Source: Citrobacter farmeri
GTDB lineage: Bacteria > Pseudomonadota > Gammaproteobacteria > Enterobacterales > Enterobacteriaceae
DNA: 64,000 bases
Direction: 5' to 3'
NCBI RefSeq assembly: GCF_019048065.1
Contig: NZ_CP077292.1
Location: forward strand, 1-64,000
A model generated the notes under the pieces. That model was not told where the DNA came from. It made no database searches and saw only the letters and a program-made list of their open reading frames with translations. Both the position numbers and the translations under genes were made by a program. Positions 16,401-24,400 of the stretch are shown piece by piece. Numbering within the stretch: the first letter of the stretch is position 1; the number at the start of each line of letters is the position of its first letter.

Positions 16401-17015
16401 TTCTGCCGAAAGCTGCCCGCCCTGTCCTGGCTACATCCAGCCTCCATCACTGATGGAATACATTTAAATTACATATGTATTCCCTTTGTATTTCAAATTA
16501 ACGCATTTCTGTCATTCCGCATGCCTGATGTAACCAAACAGGCAGAGTGTTTCACCGCCATGCCTCTGGCAACTTTTCGCTTCCGGGCCGCGACCTGCCC
16601 GGCTTCACGGCAGAGCAGGGCGTTTTTTCTCCGACACTCCCTGCTCCAGACCAAAAATAGCCAGGTATCAGAACACGTATATTTCGATTTTTGTTACCTC
16701 GAAGAAACAACCCCGGCGAATTATTCCCGTGGCATAAGGGCTGCGGAGGTGTCAGAATAAGTATGAAAGTCGTGATTACGCTACGCGAATAATTTATAAC
16801 TGGCAGGGGTATTACCCGACAGAATTTGCACAGCGAACCTGTGTAATACAAATGAATTACATTGCGACTGATACGTGACCCCCCCCGGGATACCGATGTT
16901 GCTGTTCCTGCCGGGCCGTGGTTTTGTTTTTGTTTTTGTTTTTATTCAGCAACCGGAGTGCAGAATGAAGGTTAACATCAGCTAGGAAAACCTGTTCGGC
17001 GACAAAATCAGAGAG
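16401..17015. other. Gene-poor stretch with two palindromes and a TTTTTG repeat
   Basis: No convincing gene. GGAATACAT...ATGTATTCC spans 16455-16483 and GTGTAATACAAATGAATTAC starts at 16841; both belong to the palindrome series. Between 16920 and 16945 there are three tandem TTTTTG units. A 79-codon open frame at 16521 has no ribosome-binding site or sensible protein. An ATG at 16965 opens the frame of the next gene but meets TAG after six codons. Confidence 0.55.
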
Positions 17016-17498
17016 ATGCGGGAGCGGGATAAAGCGTTTTTACCCAAACCGGAATGGTTCTCCAGGATCGAGACAGACCTGGACACCTTTATGCAGACCT
17101 GTATGACGAAGTATCCCTTTACGTCCTTTGAGGCGATCCCCCGGGATGAGTCGGGCCTCACGTTTCCGGCTTTTGAGGACCTGCAGTTTTATCTGCCCCG
17201 GTCGCTTCGTCATCAGCCAGTGAGGATAGTTGAGGTCGACGGACTAGCCTTTCTCAGCGTTCTCGGTGACGGTGCATTCTGCATCGACCCGCGCCGGTGG
17301 CACAGGATCAAAACCTACATCGCGAAAGGTACTGTCAAATACCCGCAGGTTTCAGTCAGGGACTCTGGCGTATCGGATGGTCGCCATCGCACGTTGTTGC
17401 TGATGCAACTGTACAACCGCAGAACAATCCCGGTCGTCGTCCCTGAAAGCCATTATGAGACGTTTATGGCTGAGGCGAAAAACATGGGTGCGATTTAA
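17016..17498 (+). CDS. ParB/Srx-like or fertility-inhibition-like protein, N-terminus interrupted
   Basis: 160-aa soluble protein. A VSDGRHRTLLLMQLY stretch near residue 120 resembles the GRHR box of ParB/sulfiredoxin-fold proteins, and the overall layout recalls the plasmid fertility-inhibition (FiwA) family; neither assignment is firm. The same frame continues upstream through ENLFGDKIREM to an ATG at 16965, but a TAG at 16983-16985 breaks it. So either translation begins at 17016 or the gene has an amber mutation near its start. Flanked by palindromes on both sides. Confidence 0.6.
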   Translation: MRERDKAFLPKPEWFSRIETDLDTFMQTCMTKYPFTSFEAIPRDESGLTFPAFEDLQFYLPRSLRHQPVRIVEVDGLAFLSVLGDGAFCIDPRRWHRIKTYIAKGTVKYPQVSVRDSGVSDGRHRTLLLMQLYNRRTIPVVVPESHYETFMAEAKNMGAI

Positions 17499-17513
17499 CT
17501 GACCTGAGAGGGT

Positions 17514-17565
17514 GTTTATGTATTGCATTAGAATTACATAAGTAATTCTAATGCAATACATAAAC
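17514..17565. repeat. 52-bp inverted repeat with 24-bp perfect arms
   Basis: Arms GTTTATGTATTGCATTAGAA + TTAC and the exact reverse complement flank a 4-base ATAA loop. It contains the common core GAATTACATAAGTAATTC and is the longest member of the palindrome series. It sits between the 160-aa gene and the recombinase remnant. Confidence 0.85.
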
Positions 17566-17583
17566 GAGAAGGGGGAGGGAAGA

Positions 17584-18287
17584 ATGCTGATGATAGCGGG
17601 CGACAGCCCTGTCCCTGCGACGAACTATGAAACAGTCATCGCGCTGCGTGGTATGGCGCTGCTGCAGCCATATCTCCCTAAATATCTGCTGGCGCCCGAA
17701 GTTGCTGCATTATCTGCCGGATGAGCGCCAGCGTATGCTGTTTGCCACACTGTGGAACACCGGAGCCCGCATTACTGAATGCTCTGACCATCACACCGGA
17801 GGATTTGCAACTTGATGGTCCACGCCCCTGCATCCGGTTACGCACACTGAAACAACGCCAGCGGGGAAGGGGACGACCGTCAGCGGATGAAAAGATAGCC
17901 CGCATAGTGCCGCTGCTCGATGCCGCATATGTCGATCAGCTTCGCCGCTATCTGGCCACGTTCAGAACCGGCCGACGACGCCCCTTGTTTGCAGTCAGCA
18001 GGAAAACAGCCTGGCTGTGGATGCAACAGGCGATCGACAGAGCCCGGGAGGAGGGAATTGAATTTGCGCTCCCGGCCATCAATCCAAAGACGCTGCGGCA
18101 CAGTTTTGCCATGCATCTGTTTTTCAACCACGTACCGCCGAAAGTCGTCCAGGCCTATATGGGGCATGAACGCTATGAAAGCACGGAGGTGTATCTGAAG
18201 GTTTTTGCGCTGGACGTGGCGCCACAGCTGGGTGTCACATTTTCACTGGATCACCGTGATTACAACCATCTTCTGACACGAAGATAG
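17584..18287 (+). pseudogene. ResD-like tyrosine recombinase, two frameshifts
   Basis: Homologue of the plasmid multimer-resolving tyrosine recombinases (ResD/Rsd). Three frames carry consecutive parts: the start and PKYLLAPEVAAL (from 17584), then HYLPDERQRMLFATLWNTGA (to about 17785), then LTITPEDLQLDGPRPCIRL onward. The second break looks like an extra T in ATTACTGAATGCTCTGACC (about 17770). Catalytic residues persist (TLRHSFAMH, MGHERYES, VYLKVF) but no frame joins them. The intact homologue is at 29761-30501, and the two are clearly related. Confidence 0.85.
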
Positions 18288-18314
18288 AATACTTATGTAT
18301 TACATAAGTCATTC
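18287..18314. promoter_or_regulatory. Palindrome downstream of the recombinase remnant
   Basis: GAATACTTATGTATTACATA followed by AGTCATTC; inner arms ACTTATGTA/TACATAAGT are perfect around one T. Member of the 14.8-19.0 kb series. Confidence 0.6.
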
Positions 18315-18375
18315 ACTTATTATTCTGCCGCCAAAAAAAGGGTGGTGACCATTGCGTGCTGGCTAGTCAAAAATC

Positions 18376-18442
18376 GCACTACACTTGTAATTACGTTTGT
18401 AGTGCATGTATAATAACTGTACACGATATAATCGGGGTACTA
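18376..18442. promoter_or_regulatory. relBE promoter with two operator palindromes
   Basis: GCACTACACTTGTAA/TTACGTTTGTAGTGC (18376-18405) covers a TTGTAA -35; the -10 TATAAT is at 18409-18414, spacer 18. A second inverted repeat GTACACGAT-ATA-ATCGGGGTAC follows at 18420-18441 and is the likelier RelB operator. The promoter is thus overlapped by both the plasmid-wide palindrome and a local TA operator. Confidence 0.65.
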
Positions 18443-18445
18443 GCA

Positions 18446-18700
18446 ATGAGCACAATTCAGATCCGCGTTGATGACGAGCTGAAAAAAGAGGCCTATCAGG
18501 CTTTTGAAAAACTGAATCTGTCACCTTCAGACGCACTTCGTCTGTTCCTGCGGTATGTCGCTGAGAACGAAAAACTCCCCTTTGCTGAAGTCTCAGTGAT
18601 GGTAAGCGATGATGATGAAGACGCTGATATTCTGGCAGTCGTTCGGGAAAGACTGAAAAATCCGGCCAGACGGATCAGGGTTAACGTTGATGACCTTTAA
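18446..18700 (+). CDS. relB: RelB/DinJ-type antitoxin
   Basis: 84-aa antitoxin with the RHH start MSTIQIRVDDELKKEAYQAF and NLSPSDALRLFLRYV typical of RelB/DinJ, then an acidic, flexible C-terminus (SDDDEDADILAVVRER) that should wrap the toxin. The ATG at 18446 lies just after the operator; the open frame upstream is within the promoter. Its end overlaps the relE start by 11 bases. Confidence 0.92.
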   Translation: MSTIQIRVDDELKKEAYQAFEKLNLSPSDALRLFLRYVAENEKLPFAEVSVMVSDDDEDADILAVVRERLKNPARRIRVNVDDL

Positions 18701-18980
18701 TGTTGAATTTGACGAAAGGGCGTTTAAAGAATGGAATAAGCTCGAAAAGACGATCCGCGAGCAATTCAAAAAGAAGCTAAAAAAGCTTCAGCAAAACCCT
18801 TATGTGGAATCAGCCCGACTGCATGGTGATCTGGCTGGTTGCTTTAAAATAAAGCTGAGAGCATCTGGTTTTCGTTTGATTTACAAGGTTATCGATGACG
18901 AGATTGTTATATGGGTGGTCGCTGTAGGTAAACGGGAAGACGAAAAAGCCTATGAAACGGCCCGTAAGCGGCTTTTATAA
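18690..18980 (+). CDS. relE: RelE-family mRNA interferase toxin
   Basis: 96-aa toxin that cleaves mRNA on the ribosome. MTFNVEFDERAFKEWNKLEK, LKKLQQNPYVESARLHGDLA and CFKIKLRASGFRLIYKV are typical of RelE, ending VWVVAVGKREDEKAYETA-like. ATG at 18690 overlaps relB (ATGACCTTTAA), implying coupled translation. Resembles the RelBE pairs of IncF plasmids such as P307. Confidence 0.92.
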   Translation: MTFNVEFDERAFKEWNKLEKTIREQFKKKLKKLQQNPYVESARLHGDLAGCFKIKLRASGFRLIYKVIDDEIVIWVVAVGKREDEKAYETARKRLL

Positions 18981-18982
18981 AA

Positions 18983-19009
18983 GAATACAAGTGTATTGCA
19001 TTTGTATTC
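18983..19009. promoter_or_regulatory. Last palindrome of the par-region series
   Basis: GAATACAAGTGTATTGCATT continuing TGTATTC; arms GAATACAA and TTGTATTC. It lies after relE and before the small membrane-protein genes; no further members were found beyond it. Confidence 0.6.
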
Positions 19010-19042
19010 AACATATCAGAAAAAATTTTCCAGGAAACTACA

Positions 19043-19306
19043 ATGAACATGGATCACGAAAAACAAATTCAGCAAATGATTAAATTCGCTGATGATAGAG
19101 AAAAAATGCAGACTAAGAAAAGCCGTAGTGATAATTTATCTTGGTTACTTAAAACAGTATTTGCACTGTTAGTTGTATTTTCCGTGCTGTTTACATGTTA
19201 TAAAATAATGAATGGTTTATACGCAACACCATCAAACTGGGTATTAGTTTTTACTTTTTTTGTTGTTATTGCTATCTCATTTTGTTTAAAATTTACCAAA
19301 TCATAG
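19043..19306 (+). CDS. Small membrane protein (87 aa)
   Basis: Function not recognised. Charged cytoplasmic N-terminus (MNMDHEKQIQQMIKFADDRE) followed by two transmembrane helices (WLLKTVFALLVVFSVLFT and NWVLVFTFFVVIAISFCL). The ATG follows CCAGGAAACTACA. First of four small plus-strand genes, three encoding membrane proteins, between relBE and the IS66 remnant. Base composition is more AT-rich than the par genes. Confidence 0.7.
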   Translation: MNMDHEKQIQQMIKFADDREKMQTKKSRSDNLSWLLKTVFALLVVFSVLFTCYKIMNGLYATPSNWVLVFTFFVVIAISFCLKFTKS

Positions 19307-19338
19307 TCAGTTCTTATGTCTTCCGTTTCATTCATGCG

Positions 19339-19362
19339 CAACCTGGACGTCCAGGTTGTTTT
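19339..19362 (+). terminator. Rho-independent terminator
   Basis: CAACCTGGAC/GTCCAGGTTG perfect palindrome followed by TTTT, 30 bases after the 87-aa membrane-protein gene. Confidence 0.65.
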
Positions 19363-19386
19363 GAGCACAACATAAGGGATAGAACT

Positions 19387-19584
19387 ATGAACAAGAAACC
19401 TCGTTATGCTGTCATGCCAGAAGGGAATAAAACCATCTATCGTGGGAATAGTCGCTTTGTTGCATGGACGTTCTGGCTGATTAACTGTCACCGTAAGGCT
19501 ATCGCTTATGATTGCGGAATTTGGGTTGTGGAACCAGCCTACTGGATTCGCGTAGCTAAATATCCTTCCGGGATAGACGGGTAA
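19387..19584 (+). CDS. Small hypothetical protein (65 aa)
   Basis: Function not recognised. Basic, aromatic-rich protein (RYAVMPEGNKTIYRGNSRFV, then WTFWLINCHRKAIAYDCGIW) without a clear membrane helix. ATG at 19387 follows AAGGGATAGAACT. Between a terminator and the 56-aa membrane-protein gene. Coding is supported by the ribosome-binding site and conserved-looking Trp/Cys content only. Confidence 0.55.
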   Translation: MNKKPRYAVMPEGNKTIYRGNSRFVAWTFWLINCHRKAIAYDCGIWVVEPAYWIRVAKYPSGIDG

Positions 19585-19664
19585 TTCCGTCCATTTCTGC
19601 TGGCTGTGCGGGATCTGCTCTAGTATACTTAGCGTACTCAGTCTGATGCCCTAATGAGGTTGTC

Positions 19665-19835
19665 ATGTTTGATTTCTCAGGACAAATTCAGGATATTTTC
19701 AGTTTTTGTGCAAATGAACCATTAGTATCGTTCATTATTATTGGTTCAATGTATGTTGCTGGTTTAATGATGATTGGCATTATGTTCACCCGAACTGAAA
19801 AATCAGCAAGTACGCCAGACTCTAAAAAAACGTAA
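19665..19835 (+). CDS. Small membrane protein (56 aa)
   Basis: Function not recognised; shorter than most ORF cut-offs. MFDFSGQIQDIFSFCANEPL leads into one long hydrophobic helix (VSFIIIGSMYVAGLMMIGIM) and a polar tail (TRTEKSASTPDSKKT). The ATG is preceded by ATGAGGTTGTC. A short inverted repeat AGTATACTTAGCGTACT (19622-19638) lies upstream and may mark its promoter. Size and topology are like small type I toxins or membrane regulators, but there is no antisense evidence. Confidence 0.6.
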   Translation: MFDFSGQIQDIFSFCANEPLVSFIIIGSMYVAGLMMIGIMFTRTEKSASTPDSKKT

Positions 19836-19871
19836 TAGCTATAAAGCGACAATTACAGGAAAGATTTGTTA

Positions 19872-20063
19872 ATGAGAAAAAATGATTTTATAAGGATAGG
19901 CATTGCTTTCATCATTACCTCCGCTTTAATCGTTTTTATTAATTTAGCCTCAAATTTTGAAGTGGATAATCAACTTGATGGAATGTCCTTTACATTGCCA
20001 ATGATTTTTGGACTTCTGGGTTTGATCATGACTATCTACGGAGTTTTTACTAAGAGGAATTAG
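19872..20063 (+). CDS. Small membrane protein (63 aa)
   Basis: Function not recognised. Two transmembrane helices (IRIGIAFIITSALIVFINLA and LPMIFGLLGLIMTIYGVF) joined by a short polar loop, with a basic end (TKRN). Start at ATG 19872 with AGGAAAG upstream. Separated by 36 bases from the 56-aa gene, so probably co-transcribed with it. Confidence 0.6.
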   Translation: MRKNDFIRIGIAFIITSALIVFINLASNFEVDNQLDGMSFTLPMIFGLLGLIMTIYGVFTKRN

Positions 20064-20212
20064 GACTACCCTAAGCCCACTCTAATACCTTCCAGTAATT
20101 GAAGATCTCCAGGATTTGTTGACCAGTAACGAAAACCGTGAGTCTGTTCAGAACTTGCTTCTGGGCAGGCGAGGGGTTGGACAAGCCCGGCGGGCGCGTC
20201 AGCCTGTCACAT

Positions 20213-20290
20213 TCAGGTATGGTTCAGCGCTTCCTGTTCGGCCAGGCGCTGTTTCAGCAGAAGGATGTCGTCAGAAGAGGTGTCGTTCAT
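20213..20290 (-). pseudogene. IS66 tnpC fragment
   Basis: N-terminus of the IS66 DDE transposase: MNDTSSDDILLLKQRLAEQE then ALNHT and a stop. The rest of the roughly 500-residue protein is missing, so the element cannot transpose on its own. Confidence 0.75.
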
Positions 20291-20339
20291 AAGCCCGTAT
20301 TTTACCAGACTTATTCTGCGACAACCAGGATAAAGAGAG

Positions 20340-20687
20340 CTACAACATGGTCAGGGACGTCAGTAACCGCTTTGGTTGTCGCCAGTCGATACCTTCCATC
20401 AGCATCGCCAGTTGCGCCGGCGTCAGGAACACTTTGCCATTGCGGGCTGATGGCCAGGCGAAACGACCACGCTCCAGTCGCTTTGTCAGCAGGCACAGCC
20501 CGTCACCGGTGGACCACAGCAGTTTGACCTGACTGCCGCCACGTCCCCGGAAGATGAAGACGTGGCCGGACATCGGATCATCTTTCAGCGCCGTCTGCAC
20601 TTTTGCGGCGAGACCATTGAAGCCATTGCGCATGTCGGTGATCCCGGCAACCAGCCATATTTTTGTGCCGGCGGGAAGATTTATCAT
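20340..20687 (-). CDS. IS66 accessory protein TnpB
   Basis: 115-aa TnpB of IS66 elements, an accessory protein needed for transposition. MINLPAGTKIWLVAGITDMR, GHVFIFRGRGGSQVKLLWST and KRLERGRFAWPSA are the conserved blocks; length is normal. Start overlaps the tnpA stop by four bases (20684-20687). Intact, but useless in cis without tnpC. Confidence 0.92.
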   Translation of the reverse strand: MINLPAGTKIWLVAGITDMRNGFNGLAAKVQTALKDDPMSGHVFIFRGRGGSQVKLLWSTGDGLCLLTKRLERGRFAWPSARNGKVFLTPAQLAMLMEGIDWRQPKRLLTSLTML

Positions 20688-21067
20688 AAAGGCCCCCGCA
20701 TCAACTCGCGCAGGACAGTACTCATGAGCTCAACTGAGGGAGAGATCAGCGTTATTTCCCCGCCACGACATGTTATATGGCAGGCAGTCTGAGGCGAACA
20801 GGATGGTGGTTCGAACGTTGAGGAGGAAGGCTCTGCCCGAAGCTGCACAGGTATCAGGGCAGGAAGCGACGATGCATTTTTTCGGGGCCGGCAGACCCGC
20901 CCTTCACGCTGCCAGAGCCTTATCCATTTAAAGAGCAGGTTGTCATTGACGTCATGTTTCCGGGCCAGTGCGGCAATGCTGCCTTCCTGTTCAAGGGCCA
21001 GCCTGACCAGTTCCATTTTAAATTCAGGGGAATAGTGTTTCCGGGGAAGTCGTTCTTTGGCGCGCAT
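20684..21067 (-). CDS. IS66 accessory protein TnpA
   Basis: 127-aa TnpA of IS66 elements with an N-terminal HTH of the IS3/IS911 OrfA type (HYSPEFKMELVRLALEQEGS, IAALARKHDVNDNLLFKWIR). Function in transposition is accessory. ATG at 21067; ribosome-binding site within the terminal region. Intact reading frame. Confidence 0.9.
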   Translation of the reverse strand: MRAKERLPRKHYSPEFKMELVRLALEQEGSIAALARKHDVNDNLLFKWIRLWQREGRVCRPRKNASSLPALIPVQLRAEPSSSTFEPPSCSPQTACHITCRGGEITLISPSVELMSTVLRELMRGPL

Positions 21068-21105
21068 GAGGTGTCCACCTGCAAAATAAGTGGGTGCTTA
21101 AGTTA

Positions 21106-21408
21106 CAGGATCCTGAATTCGGGACCAGACGGTACTCAGACGACGCTTACCTGCCTACTCTTGTTGACTCGAAATCACCGTCAGCAGGGAACTGGCGTTG
21201 CACGAGTGGCCTCTGTAGTCAATGCGAGTTCACCGCAACGTTACGATCCAGCCGGTTGCTGACCACCTCCACAGGAAATGGTGTATAAGTGGAGAAAAAT
21301 CCGGGTTCAGAGGGGCTGAACCCGAATTGTCTCTTACTGAAAGGATCGTTCAAGTCTTCTTAAACGATAGGCATCAGGGAATGTTCCCCGGTCTTGTTGT
21401 CCGGTGCA
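21106..21408. other. Gap between IS66 remnant and autotransporter
   Basis: About 300 bases with no gene that I can support. The part near 21300 contains GGGTTCAGAGGGGCTGAACCC, a hairpin that may terminate transcription from either side. Confidence 0.4.
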
Positions 21409-24400
21409 TCAGAATGATGCTTTGATGCCCAGCATGGCTGATGTATCACTGTACCCCTTGTCACCCGCCTGCTGTGTCACATTGCCCCACACGGTAAGAT
21501 GCGGTGTTATCTGACCTTCCACGCCCAGTTTCACTTCTCCGGCGTTTTTCGTCCCGCTCAGGCTGTTGCTGGTATTATCCATCCTCACCCGTGTATCGCT
21601 GGTGTTGTGCAGCCAGTTTGCCTCCACGAACGGCTGGAAAGTCCGGCCTTTATTATCATCCAGGGCATTGTGGCCGCTGATGTACGCCTTCATTCCCAGT
21701 CGGGTCTGCAGGTTTCCGCTGCTGTTATCCGCCACCCGGGTGCCGTTCTTCTCGCGATGGTCGTCAGCCTGCACATTCATCCACACCGCCTGCGCCTGCG
21801 GCTGCAGCCAGTAGCTGTTACGGCCGCTTTCACCCAGCTTCAGGCTGTAACCGGCTTCCACCGATGCGGTCACGCCGCGGGATTTATAGTTCTCCGTGGC
21901 CTGGCCCTGACCTGACACCGTGTTGTCAAACCAGTTATACAGCACCCAGCTGTCAACATAGATGCCTGTTTTATCTGCCTCATTTGCATACCAGGTTCCA
22001 TACAGTCCGGCGCTGTAGCCATCGACCTGTCCGCGCGAGGTATAACCTGTCAGCCCCGACTCGCTGCGACTCCTGCTGTTGGCATAACCCCCCATCAAGC
22101 CAATGTGCCAGCGATCCAGACCGTCTGTGCTCCATTGGGCCAGATTGCCACCCAGTTGCAGCACATAGCGGTTGCTTTGCGTACCGATCTGACCACTGCC
22201 GTCTTTAAAACGGGTGTGCCCTCCGGCATTACGCATCCACATACTGGTGACTTTTTTCTCTCCGGTCAGCACGTCAGTATACTGCGTCTCACCGAGGCGA
22301 TCATGCAGACGGGTCATAAACAACGTGTTTGCAGCCTGACTGTTAGCAAGATAACTACCCGCTTCCGGGCGCAGTTGTGCTTTACCGCCTGGTGTCCAGG
22401 ATTCTTCCGGTTCCACGGTTTCTGTCATGCTGGTCAGGTACCAGTTGCGCTGCGCTGCGCCCTCACCACGCACCAGAGAATAATCGTACGCTCCGGCGAC
22501 GATACGTCCGTCCTGAATGAAATCACCATCTGAGCGCCCTCCCACATTGATCAACTCAATCCCTTCCAGGGTCTGTGCACCGGTTCCCCCTGCATTGTTT
22601 ACGCTGACACGGGTGGTGCCCGTGGTATTCCCTGCCACGGTCATATGATCCGTGGCGGAAGCATCGTCATTCAGCACTGTATTAAAGAGCAGATGTCCCT
22701 CATTGCCCACATAATCACCGTTCACCACCAGTTGATTCCCTGCCTGAGCAGTACCGGAAACCCGGGCAAGACGGACCAGCCCGCTGTTCGTCAGGCTGCC
22801 GTTAATCGTCAGCCTGTCTGTTTCTGCTGCGGCAAAGGTACTCATCAGCGTCCGTTGCGTGGCGGCTTCCAGCGGGGATGCCCCCACCTGCAGGATCCCC
22901 TGGTTACCGACACTACCCAAGACAGTACCGTTACCCGCCAGGGCGCCCTCTGCATAGACGTTGACCTGTGAGGACGCCAGCGTGGCGGAATTATCTCCGG
23001 CGCCAAACGTCAGGCCGCCCTGGCGGATGTCGGTGGTTCCGCTGTACAGTGTGCTGTTTACACCCAGTGCCACCGTACCGGTGCCCTCTTTGAGGAGATC
23101 ACCGGTACCCGTAATGCGGTTACCAAGTTGCCAGTCCTCACCGGTGGTGAGAGTCAGCAGCCCTTCGTTTTCGACGGCGGCATCCCCCAGATGCCCCGCA
23201 GTGGATGCCATCAGGTTACTCTCGGCATCGACCATGAAAATCCCGCTGAAATCGCTGTTATTACCGGCAAGTTTTACCAGACTGGCATGCAGCGCCAGCG
23301 TGCCGGTATTACTCAGGCTGTTAACCATCACGCCCTCCGCATCCGCTACGTTGACCAGCCCTGCCAGATCCAGTGAGCCGGTCCCCAGCCCCTGAACCGC
23401 ATTCAGGTTTACCGTGGCGCCCTCTGCGACGGTGACGGCTGCGCTCAGCGAATCGTTGGCCCCGTCCACCTCCAGTGTTCCAGCGTTCAGGGCAAGCGCG
23501 CCGCTTCCCGTCAGGTCTCCGTTGATCTGTCCACCCTGACTGATATCCAGACTGCCGTCGTCAAGATCGATCCGCGCGTCTTCCGCGATGTCCACCCGCT
23601 CCACCGTCTGGCTGTGTCCGTTCATCTCAAGACCGGTACCCTGCGCCATCTGCAGCAGGGCCGTATTTCCCAGTACATTATCGTTCCGCATCAGCAGTGT
23701 TCCGCTGCGGATATCAGTGATACCTGTGTAATCATTCTCCAGATTAGACAATGACAATGTGTTCATTGCGCCGGTGTCGATGGCCAGGTCCCCGGCACCA
23801 GTCAGCCGGGCGCTCAGATCTGCAGCATTGCCGGTACGGCTCTCGCTGTTCAGCACCAGTGCCTCACCGTCCTGATTCAGAAGCTCCACCTGCGTCAGGC
23901 CATAGTTTATATAAAGCCCGTCATTGTTGTTCCCTCCGGTCAGTCGGTAATCCCAGGTGCCCTGCGCCACGATGTTACCGTTCTGACTGATACGGGTTAT
24001 AACACCTCCGTTGCTGATTTCATTACCGTTACCATCGTTCAGCTTCAGGTTGCCACCACTACCGGTGACGCTACCTTCGCTGGAAATCAGTTGTACAAGG
24101 ATGTTGCCGTCATCCTGTGACAGCAGGGGAATGGTGCCCTCAGGTACCGGCGAGTAGTCTATAGCGGTATAGGCGAAGTTAGTCTGAACGGTACCGCTGC
24201 CGGAAAGATCCAGTTCTTCGGTTGTGTGAACCTTGCTCCAGGTGGTGGTCTGACCCGGAGTCATACTGCCCATATGTATCTTACCGCCGTCAAAAGCGAG
24301 CCCGCCAATGGTCTGTTGTCCGTATTCAACAGTCACCTCACTGCCGCTGCCGAGTTTAAGCAGCGTGTTTTTCAGGGCATTCGTATTAGTACCAGCCAGA

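Larger units (their letters stand above)
20138..21105 (-). mobile_element. IS66-family insertion sequence remnant
   Basis: tnpA, tnpB and only the first 25 codons of tnpC of an IS66-family element are present in the usual order on the minus strand. The missing tnpC body shows a deletion of the transposase. The tnpA-proximal end is near 21105 (GGGTGCTTAAGTTAC reads inward as a GTAA...AGCACCC-type end). The left boundary after the tnpC fragment is unclear; 20064-20212 shows nothing else recognisable. Confidence 0.8.

Noticed and set aside
16521..16760. 79-codon open frame
   Set aside because: No ribosome-binding site, unlikely amino-acid composition, in a palindrome-rich non-coding gap.
14844..19009. 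Palindrome-bracketed genes as an integron cassette array
   Set aside because: The palindromes are AT-rich symmetrical sites without attC bulges or conserved GTTRRRY ends, and the recombinase is ResD-like and broken, not an IntI.
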